Assembly: GCA_945267035.1 (NCBI GenBank) | Contig: CALYOS010000008.1 | Coordinates: 1-64,000 of the forward strand | DNA length: 64,000 nt | Direction: 5' to 3' | From: an uncultured Neisseriaceae bacterium | GTDB lineage: Bacteria; Pseudomonadota; Gammaproteobacteria; Burkholderiales; Neisseriaceae | Part shown: one piece after another, positions 29,500 to 38,044 of the stretch | Numbering within the stretch: position 1 is the stretch's first letter | Layout: every line of letters begins with the position of its first letter | Notes under the pieces: generated by a model | Told to the model about the DNA's origin: nothing | The model's input: only the letters and a program-made list of their open reading frames with translations | Databases searched by the model: none | Made by a program: the position numbers and the translations under genes

Positions 29500-29653
29500 A
29501 TAATCACGTTAAATGTATTTAAATCAAATTTACACCCCATTTCATTGTTTAATTTTTAGTGATGATTGTTAACTAATAAATATTATCTTTCATATTGAAA
29601 TCCGCTAGAATAAGCGGCTTTAAGCTAACTTTCTTACCGCGAATTATCTGTTT

Positions 29654-32600
29654 ATGCGTCTAACCCATATCAAACTGTCTGGCTTTAAATCCTTTGTCGA
29701 TCCAACGGTGATTGCTGTTCCTGGCAAACTTGTAGCCATAATCGGGCCTAACGGCTGTGGTAAAAGTAATGTTATTGATGCCATTCGCTGGGTTCTGGGT
29801 GAAGCTTCGGCCAAACAACTACGCGGTGAAAGTATGCAGGACGTCATATTTAATGGTGCCAATACTCGTCGCCCTGCCCCACGTGCCAGTGTCGAATTGG
29901 TTTTCGATAACAGTGATGGACAGTTATCAGGTACATGGGGACAATATGCAGAAGTCGCCATTAAACGACAGCTAACACGTCAAGGTGAATCCACCTATTA
30001 CATCAATAATCAGGTAGTACGACGCCGTGACATTACCGACTTATTTTTAGGAACAGGTGTCGGCGCGCGAGGTTATGCAGTCATCGAACAAGGGATGATT
30101 TCACGAATCATTGAAGCACGTCCAGAAGAATTACGAGCTTATATTGAAGAGGCAGCAGGGGTTTCCAAATATAAAGAGCGCCGGCGTGAAACAGAAAACC
30201 GCCTAAATGATACGCGCGAGCATTTACAACGACTAGCGGATTTACAGACTGAATTGGATAGGCAAGTTGAAAAACTCCAACGCCAGGCTGATACAGCACA
30301 ACATTATCAAGAGTTGAAAGCCCAATTAGGCAGTAAGCAAAACCTTTTCGACTACAGTCAATGGCAGCTGGCGTTAAAGCAAGCTGATACCGCTACAGAG
30401 CACTATCAGCAACATATGCAGGAGCAGGAAATCCTTACCGCTCAGTTACAATCTCTAGAAGAAAACTTGCAACAATTGCGTGAGCAGGAACAAAATCAAC
30501 AACAACAGGTTCGTCATACTGAAATGCAACGTGCGAATCTACGCGAGCAATGGGCACGACTTGAAGAACAGATTCGCCATCGTCGAGACTGGCAACAACG
30601 CATTAACAAAGAGCAGGCTCAAGCGCAACAACAGCTGCAACAACTACAGCAAGAAGATATCCAACACATTGAACAATTGGAGACCGTCACTGTTGAGCTG
30701 GAAGAACAACAATTAAAACTAGAAGAATGGGCTTTTCAAGTAGCAGAATATGAAACACAATTGCCTGAGCTGGAAGAAAAGGCTCAATTTTGTGAACGTA
30801 CCCGCTACAATCAGCAAAATGAATTAACCAGAATAGAACGTGAATTGGCTGTTAGACAACAACAGCAGCAACATGCCAGCAGCAATGTTATTCAGTTACA
30901 GCAGCGACAACAACGACTTGAGCACGAATTATCTCAATTAGCTTTACCCGATGAAAAGGAGTTGTGCCAAGCTCAGCAAACAGCTACTGAACTGGAAATC
31001 ATCGTCAGTGGACTAGAAGAAAATGTACTCGAGCATGAGCAACAACGTCATATAGCGCGTCAGCATCTGGCCACGGCGCAACAACAATATCGTGAGTTAG
31101 ACAAACAGCAATTAACTTTAGCTGCACAGGTGCAAGCCATTAGAGCCATGTTGCCTTCCTCAGAGCAACACCCTGATCTAACTGACAACGATGAGTCAAT
31201 ACCTGTCTTATGGCAATATATGCAGGTCACACCAAAATGGCAGCATGCAACCAGCGTCATACTTGGACTCAAATTGCAAGCTCAGCAAACTACTGCCCTC
31301 CCACCTGATATAACCTCACACAACCAGCCTCAGGTATGGATTAATCAAAACCCTTCAGCAAAACAGCCTTCAGTTCAGGAAGCTGCACACTCATTATTAC
31401 AACATATTGAAATTAAACCGCCTTTTACCGCTGCTATCATCCATTGGCTGGAGCAAATTTCCTGTGCCGAAACACTGGATATCGCCTTACAACGGCAAGC
31501 CAGTTTACACGATCAACAAATTATCGTTACACCCGAAGGGCACTGTGTCGACGCCGTTAGTGTGACGTTATATGCACAAGATCAGGCAGACAACTTATTA
31601 CAGCGACAGCAACAACTGCTTGAGCTTGAAAAAGCGTTGATCGAGGTACATATACCGTTAGAACAGGCTCAAAAGGCTGTACAACTCGCTCAGATTAATC
31701 TGGATAATATCGAAAATCAACTTCAACAATGTCAGCAACAATTAAAACAACATCAACAAACCTGGCAAAATGCGCTAACTCAAACAAATGATTTGATAGC
31801 GCGCAGCAATCAAGGTCAATTACGCAGTGAACATATTCGTCAAGAGAATACAGCCATTGCCTCAGAAGTAGAGCAACAGCAACATGTGAATCAACAGGCA
31901 CAAGCAGACATCGAAAATCTGACATTGGCTATTGAACAGCTGCAACCTCAACTACAAAATCACACTGCACAGCAGCAATTGGCTCAGCAAACCCTCAAAC
32001 AAACACAACTTGCTCATTTAGAAGCCAGACGACAGCAAGGCATTGTTGAAATGACTATTGTGCGGCTCCAGCAACGTGTTCAAAATGCCCATCAAGAAAG
32101 AGAGCGTATTGAAAGGGAAAAAGAGCGCTGGCAGGAACGTCAAACAGAATTGGCTTTAGGGATTGCTGAGCAACAACTGGAAGAAGGCCAGGCCGAACAA
32201 ATTGAGACACTCAATACCCAGATTACAGCGGCAACCGAGCTGTGTGATCAAGAGCAACAGCAATTACAACTATTACAACAGCAGATCCAACAAATCCAAC
32301 AGCAGCAAAATCATCTCAATAGCAGTCTACCCGAGATACAAGCGGCAACACAGAAACACTTATTACAACAGCAGGAAGCATTAATTAATGCCAAGCGTTA
32401 TCATGAAGTTTTACAACAACAGCATGTTAATACAGAGGCTTTGGCGCAACAATTTGACCATCTAGCACAAACAGTTCCACAATTGAGTCAACAAATAGCT
32501 GCACTCACACAAAAAATCAATGCATTAGGCGCAGTAAATTTGGCGGCCTTACAAGAGCTGGAAGAAGCAAATGAACGAGCTCAATATTATCAGGCTCAAA

Positions 32601-33139
32601 CTGCAGATGTGCAGGCGGCTATTGCTCTTTTAGAAGAAGCCATTAGTACCATAGATAATGAAACCAAAGCTCGCTTTAAAACCACGTTTGATGCCGTCAA
32701 TGAAAAAGTACAAAATTACTTCCCCACACTTTTTGGAGGTGGTGAAGCACGGCTGGATATGGTGGGAGATGACCTGCTTACAGCGGGCGTTTCCATCATG
32801 GCTCGTCCACCAGGTAAGAAAAACAGTACCATACATCTACTTTCCGGTGGCGAAAAAGCGCTGACTGCCATGAGTCTGGTTTTTGCTCTATTTAGTTTGA
32901 ATCCTGCACCATTCTGTCTATTAGATGAAGTAGATGCACCATTAGATGATGCCAATACCAGCCGGTTTTGCAATCTGGTACAGCAAATGTCAGCGCAAAC
33001 ACAATTCGTCTATATTTCCCATAATCGCTTGACTATGGAGATGGCCGAACAGCTTGTTGGCGTCACCATGCAAGAAAAAGGGGTATCACGCATTGTCGAA
33101 GTCAATATTCGTCAGGCACTCGAAATGGCAGAAGCATAA
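29654..33139 (+). CDS. smc: Chromosome partition protein SMC
   Basis: 1161-residue SMC ATPase that compacts and helps segregate the chromosome together with ScpA/ScpB. The N-terminal head has GPNGCGKSNVIDAIRWVLGE (Walker A, residues ~32-51). Two long coiled-coil arms flank a hinge at about residues 500-650. The C-terminal head has LLSGGEKALTAMSLVFALF (signature) and PFCLLDEVDAPLDDAN (Walker B). The arms are very rich in glutamine, with runs such as QQQQQ, more than most SMCs I know. The head is conserved, so function is not in doubt. The start MRLTHIKLSGFKSFVDPT is the family N-terminus. Confidence 0.95.
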   Translation: MRLTHIKLSGFKSFVDPTVIAVPGKLVAIIGPNGCGKSNVIDAIRWVLGEASAKQLRGESMQDVIFNGANTRRPAPRASVELVFDNSDGQLSGTWGQYAEVAIKRQLTRQGESTYYINNQVVRRRDITDLFLGTGVGARGYAVIEQGMISRIIEARPEELRAYIEEAAGVSKYKERRRETENRLNDTREHLQRLADLQTELDRQVEKLQRQADTAQHYQELKAQLGSKQNLFDYSQWQLALKQADTATEHYQQHMQEQEILTAQLQSLEENLQQLREQEQNQQQQVRHTEMQRANLREQWARLEEQIRHRRDWQQRINKEQAQAQQQLQQLQQEDIQHIEQLETVTVELEEQQLKLEEWAFQVAEYETQLPELEEKAQFCERTRYNQQNELTRIERELAVRQQQQQHASSNVIQLQQRQQRLEHELSQLALPDEKELCQAQQTATELEIIVSGLEENVLEHEQQRHIARQHLATAQQQYRELDKQQLTLAAQVQAIRAMLPSSEQHPDLTDNDESIPVLWQYMQVTPKWQHATSVILGLKLQAQQTTALPPDITSHNQPQVWINQNPSAKQPSVQEAAHSLLQHIEIKPPFTAAIIHWLEQISCAETLDIALQRQASLHDQQIIVTPEGHCVDAVSVTLYAQDQADNLLQRQQQLLELEKALIEVHIPLEQAQKAVQLAQINLDNIENQLQQCQQQLKQHQQTWQNALTQTNDLIARSNQGQLRSEHIRQENTAIASEVEQQQHVNQQAQADIENLTLAIEQLQPQLQNHTAQQQLAQQTLKQTQLAHLEARRQQGIVEMTIVRLQQRVQNAHQERERIEREKERWQERQTELALGIAEQQLEEGQAEQIETLNTQITAATELCDQEQQQLQLLQQQIQQIQQQQNHLNSSLPEIQAATQKHLLQQQEALINAKRYHEVLQQQHVNTEALAQQFDHLAQTVPQLSQQIAALTQKINALGAVNLAALQELEEANERAQYYQAQTADVQAAIALLEEAISTIDNETKARFKTTFDAVNEKVQNYFPTLFGGGEARLDMVGDDLLTAGVSIMARPPGKKNSTIHLLSGGEKALTAMSLVFALFSLNPAPFCLLDEVDAPLDDANTSRFCNLVQQMSAQTQFVYISHNRLTMEMAEQLVGVTMQEKGVSRIVEVNIRQALEMAEA

Positions 33140-33251
33140 AAACTACAACTAAACATTATGCAATTAAAGAATCAATTAACTCTTTCAAAATTAGGCTAAA
33201 GAATTTATTGTATAATGCATTTTAAAAAACTATTCTGATGGTTAACTTTAC

Positions 33252-34526
33252 ATGTTATTAAATTGTCTCTATCAAATTTTATGGCAGATTGCTCCGCCTT
33301 TTTTACGACGATATCTACGTCGACGTGCCAAATTGGCTCCAGATTATGCCAACCATTGGACAGAACGATTTGGTCATCCTTATCCTCATCCACTCAAACA
33401 AGCTATATGGATTCATGTCGTTTCCGTAGGTGAAACTCGGGCTGCCATCCCCTTGATCCATCAGTTGCAACAGCTTTTCCCACATGCCCCACTATTAATG
33501 ACTCAAACCACCCCCACGGGGCGTGCTACGGTCAAACATCTATTTCCACAAGCACAATGCCGCTATTTACCTTACGATAAAAAGTCTTGGGTCAAACAGT
33601 TTTTACAAGACCATCAGCCTAGATTTGGCGTCATCATGGAAACTGAAATTTGGCCTAATTTGTATACTGCCTGTGCTCAACAAAATATTCCTTTATTTTT
33701 GGCTAATGCTCGATTGTCTGAAAAATCATTGCGTGGCTATCGCAAAATACGAACATTAGTCGCTCCTGCCCTATCCAGCTTAAGCGGTTGCTTTGCACAA
33801 ACCGATGCCGACGCTCAACATTTAAAAACCATTGGTGCTGCACATATTGAGGTATGTGGCAATATCAAATACGATATTACCGTACCACCACAAATGCATG
33901 AACTAGCTCAATCTTTTAAACATCGTATTGGCAACAGACCAGTAGTAGTTTGTGCCAGTACACGCTTCTACCATAACCAAGACGAAGCACATCTTCTTTT
34001 AGATGCCTGGGCTAAACTAGAAACTGGTGACATTCTTCTGGTGATTATTCCACGCCATCCAGAACGATTTGATACCACTTTTGAATATGCTAAAAAATTA
34101 AATTTTACATGTCAAAAACGCAGCGATAATCAAACTATCTCTGCCAAAACACAAATATGGATCGGCGACAGCATCGGTGAAATATTTGCTTACTACCAAT
34201 GTGCCGATATCGCTTTCGTGGGTGGAAGTCTGGTAGATAGCGGATGTCATAATATTATCGAACCAATGGTATGTCATTTACCGACTTTATTCGGTCCCTC
34301 AACCTACAATTTTGCCGATGTTGCAGCCAAAGCAATTACTGCGGATGCTGCTCAACAAGTTCAGTCTGCAGATGATTGGGCCACAACCGTATTGGACTTA
34401 CTCAAAAATCCGCAACAAAGAGAAGAGATGTCTAACTGTGCTAGCCGTTTTATTCAACAACATCGTGGTGCCAGTAAAAAAATCGCCTTGAATATTGCGC
34501 AAAAAATTAATCAAAAAACATATTAA
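33252..34526 (+). CDS. waaA: 3-deoxy-D-manno-octulosonic acid (Kdo) transferase WaaA
   Basis: 424-residue inner-membrane GT-B glycosyltransferase that adds Kdo to lipid IVA in lipooligosaccharide synthesis. An N-terminal membrane anchor (residues ~1-20) is followed by WIHVVSVGETRAAIPLI, PLLMTQTTPTGR, and FGVIMETEIWPNL with the conserved Glu in METEIWPN. The C-terminal domain has VCASTRFYHNQDEAHLL, VIIPRHPERF and FVGGSLVDSGCHNIIEP, the usual donor-binding segment. The start at 33252 gives MLLNCLYQILW. A TATAAT at 33211-33216 may be its promoter -10. Confidence 0.94.
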   Translation: MLLNCLYQILWQIAPPFLRRYLRRRAKLAPDYANHWTERFGHPYPHPLKQAIWIHVVSVGETRAAIPLIHQLQQLFPHAPLLMTQTTPTGRATVKHLFPQAQCRYLPYDKKSWVKQFLQDHQPRFGVIMETEIWPNLYTACAQQNIPLFLANARLSEKSLRGYRKIRTLVAPALSSLSGCFAQTDADAQHLKTIGAAHIEVCGNIKYDITVPPQMHELAQSFKHRIGNRPVVVCASTRFYHNQDEAHLLLDAWAKLETGDILLVIIPRHPERFDTTFEYAKKLNFTCQKRSDNQTISAKTQIWIGDSIGEIFAYYQCADIAFVGGSLVDSGCHNIIEPMVCHLPTLFGPSTYNFADVAAKAITADAAQQVQSADDWATTVLDLLKNPQQREEMSNCASRFIQQHRGASKKIALNIAQKINQKTY

Positions 34527-34738
34527 AATATTAGATAATGTGAAATAAGCAAGAAATTTTATGGGATCATTATTGATTATTTCCCATAAAAAAAATTCAA
34601 ATTCAATATGTATCTATATTATATTATTTTTTATGACCTTAAAAGCTATTGATAATAGATATAAATCTCGAAAACATCTACATCCAATTTACATAATAAT
34701 CAATATTATTATCTGAAAAAAATCATTATTTTATAAAC

Positions 34739-34754
34739 TGGCATTATTATTGCT
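34739..34754 (+). promoter_or_regulatory. Sigma-54 promoter of the first pilin gene
   Basis: TGGCATTATTATTGCT matches the -24/-12 consensus TGGCACRNNNNTTGCW with GG and GC ten bases apart. Deviations are T for C at position 6 and T for R at position 7. Transcription would start near 34766, only about 20 bases before the start codon. RpoN and a PilR-like activator are expected to act here. Confidence 0.7.
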
Positions 34755-34784
34755 TAAGTTTATTTTAATAACAGTTAATTATTG

Positions 34785-35315
34785 ATGATTATGCACCAGC
34801 AGAAAATTTTTCATTCTAAAGCAGCTTTACAAAAAGGTTTTAGCTTAATTGAGTTGATGATCGTAATTACTATAATCGGCATTTTAGCCGCGATAGCCAT
34901 TCCGATCTATCAAGATCATGTAATTAAAACCCAGCTGACATCCGCTTATTATGAAATTAAGTCCTCTACCACCGCGATTGATACCATCATTGCTGTTGGT
35001 AACATTCCCACCATGAATAAAGATCAAACAGGAAGAAGCAGTAATGGCAAATTATATGAGTATACCGGTATAGACGGAAGCAACCCAGATTCTCAGTTGT
35101 TAGCAACAATAGCTATAGAATCAGCAGCAGATTTAGAGGATGTAAAGGGTTTAGTAGGGACATTAGGAAGAAATGTTTCTGCGGCGATTGAAGGAACAGT
35201 GATCAGTTTGAAACGATCAGAAAATGGTACCTGGGGATGTCAAATTACCCCAGCAGGAAGTAAAGCAAAAAAAATTTCCGCTCTTCAGATAGGTAATTGT
35301 GCCGTAATTTCTTGA
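34785..35315 (+). CDS. Type IV pilin-like protein
   Basis: Prepilin of about 176 residues. The leader ends in KG and cleavage before [28 protein letters not shown] gives the usual N-terminal pilin helix with Glu at +5. The globular part is short and ends in a disulfide-type loop with two cysteines (WGCQITPAGSKAKKISALQIGNC). The leader is long and charged (MIMHQQKIFHSKAALQKG), as in some minor pilins. Start choices are ATG 34785, ATG 34791 and an upstream TTG 34782; none has a good ribosome binding site. It is monocistronic with its own sigma-54 promoter and terminator, which suits a highly expressed or specialised pilin rather than a minor-pilin operon member. Confidence 0.88.
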   Translation: MIMHQQKIFHSKAALQKGFSLIELMIVITIIGILAAIAIPIYQDHVIKTQLTSAYYEIKSSTTAIDTIIAVGNIPTMNKDQTGRSSNGKLYEYTGIDGSNPDSQLLATIAIESAADLEDVKGLVGTLGRNVSAAIEGTVISLKRSENGTWGCQITPAGSKAKKISALQIGNCAVIS

Positions 35316-35338
35316 ATTTCAGGATAGGATACCTAAAC

Positions 35339-35374
35339 TAAGCCAAAACCTAGGTTTTGGCTTAAAATTTTTTA
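35339..35374 (+). terminator. Terminator of the first pilin gene
   Basis: Perfect 12-bp stem TAAGCCAAAACC with GGTTTTGGCTTA (35339-35364), two-base centre, then AAATTTTTTATT. It lies 24 bases after the pilin stop. Confidence 0.88.
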
Positions 35375-35562
35375 TTAACCTTTTTGACATAAGGGTGAGA
35401 AATAAACGGAAAGTTAAACATCGCATTCAGCAATATTTAAGATATAGTTTCACATGATCGATAGATAAAACAATACTTAATGATGCTTAAAGAATTTAAA
35501 CAAGATGAAGCGATAGCTAATTGAGCAAAGTTTAACAAATATCTAAACATTAGTTTCAATAA

Positions 35563-35590
35563 AAAAAGCCAATTACTGAATTGGCTTTTT
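35563..35590 (-). terminator. Terminator after the LtaS-like transferase gene
   Basis: AAAAAGCCAATT (35563-35574) pairs perfectly with AATTGGCTTTTT (35579-35590) around a four-base loop. It has T tracts on both strands. It lies 44 bases past the stop of the minus-strand gene and faces the pilin gene's own terminator. Confidence 0.85.
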
Positions 35591-35633
35591 CTGTCTACTT
35601 GATAATAAAAAAGGTTAGTTGTTTACATTTTTA

Positions 35634-36989
35634 TTATTTCAGCTTGAAATGTAACCAGGACACAGTGTAGTCATGATAAGTAGCTTGTTGGGCAGCTAAA
35701 TCAAACATAGGCGGCATATGATCGCCGATGACGACCACTTCAAGCCCTTTCAATGCAGGATCATCCAGCCATTGCGCCAGTTGATCAAAGAATTGGGCAT
35801 GAAGTATATTGTTGCGACAAGCTCTGCTATCGGGGCTTAGCCCATATTGTTCACAATGTATTCTTTTCAGCTCAATATCTTGTTGAGCATAAGGAAAATG
35901 AGTGGTTAAGGTCATCCAATACACAAAAGATTGTTGATTTGCCAGTAACATTTTTTTGATATCAGGAAATATAGCACTATCACAAATTCCTTCGAATGCA
36001 GAACATATTGGTTTACTTTTCATGTTTTCCGAAAACAGCAAATGCTGAAAACCCACTGCCGGATACCAATCATCTCGATCATAGAATGTGCCGGTTGAAC
36101 CATGCACGGCGTAGGTTGTATAACCCCGATCGCGTAACAATTTAGGCAAACATTTGCTTAAATCTTTCTTCTTAATATTTTGCGTATCGATAACTGGCAG
36201 GTCTAACTGACACAGTTCTTTTAACTCTGCTTGAACCGTAACCCCAGAAAATTTTTTTATTCCTCGCTCAAAATATTCAAAATTATCCCGCTTATCTAAT
36301 ATTTTCTGCACTATCGCGTCTTGTAGTTTCGGATTTAAAGCTGAACCCCAGGATTCATCAACAATCAGCAGGATTCGATTGCTGTCCGTTTGCGGAAGCA
36401 ATTGTAAACTCAATGACTTATGCCCAGAATTAAGCATTCTTGCATCTGCATTAAGGTTGTCTTCTTGTTTAAAGTTGTTGTACTTACCTTCTAAATAACC
36501 TATGAATCTACTGGAAGCAAATTTTGGCGAATAACTATACGCGACAATTAAACTTCCTAATACTATATATAATGTTAATATTATTTTAAATTTAATATCC
36601 TGTTTTTTTCTTTGCAAGTTCATAGCAAAGACAATTATCAGCAACCATATTAACGCTAACCCCAGCATTAGGCGATACTCTAATGGGGCTGTTCCTATTA
36701 GGGGTAGCAATTGAATTGAATCACTGATTCCCTTAACTGGAAATAATTGAACAACAATTAGCAAGCTGTCTATAAAAAAATCAACTAATAATAAAAGGGT
36801 TGCTAATAATCGAATCCAGATACATGGTATACAAAAAAATAAAGCGATCACAAAATAATCTAGATTTATCCAAGATCTGATGGTATGAGTATAATAACTT
36901 ACGATCCAAAATAAAAAATTAGGTATGAGCGCACATACCATAAAGTATATTAAGGATCGATGATTTGATTTAAATGATCTTAACTTCAC
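35634..36989 (-). CDS. LtaS/OpgB-like membrane transferase (sulfatase fold)
   Basis: 451-residue inner-membrane protein with five predicted helices (about 12-32, 44-60, 61-83, 104-123, 134-153) and a periplasmic alkaline-phosphatase/sulfatase-fold domain. Motifs follow the LtaS/OpgB phosphoglycerol transferases: metal ligand E212 in VDESWG, probable Thr nucleophile T251 in FSGVT, HG..GTFYDRDDWYPAVGF (H296), THFPY, and the metal pair D423-H424 in GDHMPP. Such enzymes move phosphoglycerol or phosphoethanolamine from phospholipid to glycans, lipids or pilin. It sits alone between two pilin genes, so pilin or surface-glycan decoration is an attractive inference. PptA- or EptA-type members have related topology but a different Glu/Thr region. 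Confidence 0.8.
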   Translation of the reverse strand: MKLRSFKSNHRSLIYFMVCALIPNFLFWIVSYYTHTIRSWINLDYFVIALFFCIPCIWIRLLATLLLLVDFFIDSLLIVVQLFPVKGISDSIQLLPLIGTAPLEYRLMLGLALIWLLIIVFAMNLQRKKQDIKFKIILTLYIVLGSLIVAYSYSPKFASSRFIGYLEGKYNNFKQEDNLNADARMLNSGHKSLSLQLLPQTDSNRILLIVDESWGSALNPKLQDAIVQKILDKRDNFEYFERGIKKFSGVTVQAELKELCQLDLPVIDTQNIKKKDLSKCLPKLLRDRGYTTYAVHGSTGTFYDRDDWYPAVGFQHLLFSENMKSKPICSAFEGICDSAIFPDIKKMLLANQQSFVYWMTLTTHFPYAQQDIELKRIHCEQYGLSPDSRACRNNILHAQFFDQLAQWLDDPALKGLEVVVIGDHMPPMFDLAAQQATYHDYTVSWLHFKLK

Positions 36990-37110
36990 TTTATTTCTTT
37001 CATAAACTAACTAAGTTTACATAATTATAGAGAAATGTATGTAGGTATTCATTTAGTTAAAAGATTTCAGTGCTGATCTTTTTCGAACAAATACATAAGA
37101 TAAATAACTA

Positions 37111-37135
37111 AAAAGGCGGGCCAAACCCGCCTTTT
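37111..37135 (-). terminator. Terminator of the pilE-like gene
   Basis: AAAAGGCGGG (37111-37120) pairs with CCCGCCTTTT (37126-37135) around a five-base loop. On the minus strand it is followed by TTTTTAG. It is a strong rho-independent terminator 23 bases beyond the stop. Confidence 0.9.
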
Positions 37136-37157
37136 CTTCACAAATTATGAAAATTTA

Positions 37158-37225
37158 TTAATTTGTAGTACCACCACCAGTACTACCACCGTTACCACTG
37201 TTACCACCGTTACCACCAGTAGAGG
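37158..37225 (-). repeat. Low-complexity GGN/GGS tail tract in pilE
   Basis: Near-repeats of the triplet pattern ACC-ACC/ACC-AGT/GTT-ACC-ACC on the plus strand encode about 22 residues of Gly/Asn/Ser/Thr at the pilin C-terminus. The imperfect repetition could vary in copy number between strains. Confidence 0.65.
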
Positions 37226-37709
37226 CGCTAGAAGTACCTATCGCACATCCAGTTGGAGCAAATTTAGGTTTTACATCAGTTTTACAAGTCCAAGAACCAG
37301 AAGAATCACGAGACCAAGTTACAGTATTTGAATGTAGCATAGTGGCTGCACTGTGACCAAAGGTTGCAGTAACTGTTGCTTTATTGCTGGAGCCATCAAT
37401 AGTCACTTGAGGAACACCCAAACCGTCTGGAAGTGCTGGAGCACCATCTTGGATGTCACCGTCTAGGATATTAGAACCAGTTGCACCTAACTGACACTCT
37501 TTATGACCTTGACCTAAAGTAGTTTTACCTTCCAACATACAAGTTTCAACTACAGTTTTCAAAGAACCAGCTTCAGACATAGCACGGGTAACCTGAGAAC
37601 GGGCAATGTAGTTTTGATATTGAGGAATTGCAATAGCAGCCAAAATACCAATAATCGCAATAACGATCATCAATTCAATTAAAGTAAAACCTTTTTGTAA
37701 AGATTTCAT
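37158..37709 (-). CDS. Major type IV pilin, PilE/PilA-like
   Basis: 183-residue prepilin with a seven-residue leader (MKSLQKG) and the canonical mature start [32 protein letters not shown]. The globular domain has four cysteines (about 58, 67, 141 and 154), and the last pair frames the D-region. After this a low-complexity tail of Gly, Asn, Ser and Thr ([21 protein letters not shown]) extends from the core. Such a tail is unusual for PilE and is encoded by a short repetitive triplet tract. AGGAG lies seven bases ahead of the ATG, and a sigma-54 promoter lies about 110 bases upstream. It is the likely main pilus subunit for attachment, twitching and DNA uptake. Confidence 0.92.
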   Translation of the reverse strand: MKSLQKGFTLIELMIVIAIIGILAAIAIPQYQNYIARSQVTRAMSEAGSLKTVVETCMLEGKTTLGQGHKECQLGATGSNILDGDIQDGAPALPDGLGVPQVTIDGSSNKATVTATFGHSAATMLHSNTVTWSRDSSGSWTCKTDVKPKFAPTGCAIGTSSASTGGNGGNSGNGGSTGGGTTN

Positions 37710-37823
37710 TATTTACTCCTGGGAGGTTAAGTTAAAAACATACTGCAAATAAATTAAATTTTTTCAGCTTTCGTTAACTAAAATTTTTAATAATTTTATT
37801 CTACTCACTTCACTTGCACTACA

Positions 37824-37839
37824 AGCATAAACTGTGCCA
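37824..37839 (-). promoter_or_regulatory. Sigma-54 promoter of the pilE-like gene
   Basis: Read on the minus strand, TGGCACAGTTTATGCT matches TGGCACRNNNNTTGCW with one mismatch (A for T in the TTGC element) and keeps GG-N10-GC. The start point would be near 37812, giving a leader of about 100 bases. The 335-base gap between 37710 and 38044 holds nothing else that was recognised. Confidence 0.8.
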
Positions 37840-38044
37840 ACTTTATGAATTTTTTTAAATCATTTAAAATCAATTATTTAATTTTGGTTAATCAACAAAG
37901 TAAACATCACGCTAATACAACTGCTAAATAAATTCTCATTTTCTTTTTTAATCCCTTAATTCCATTAGAACAAGATTAATTTAATTTACTTACCTCTTTG
38001 TTATTTGCGCAATAGGACTGCTAAGCTAATCTTATTATCTTTTT

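Noticed and set aside
34557..34591. Inverted repeat TTTTATGGGA/TCCCATAAAA after waaA as its terminator
   Set aside because: The T tract lies on the opposite strand; downstream of waaA the stem is followed by A-rich sequence, so it is not a plus-strand intrinsic terminator.
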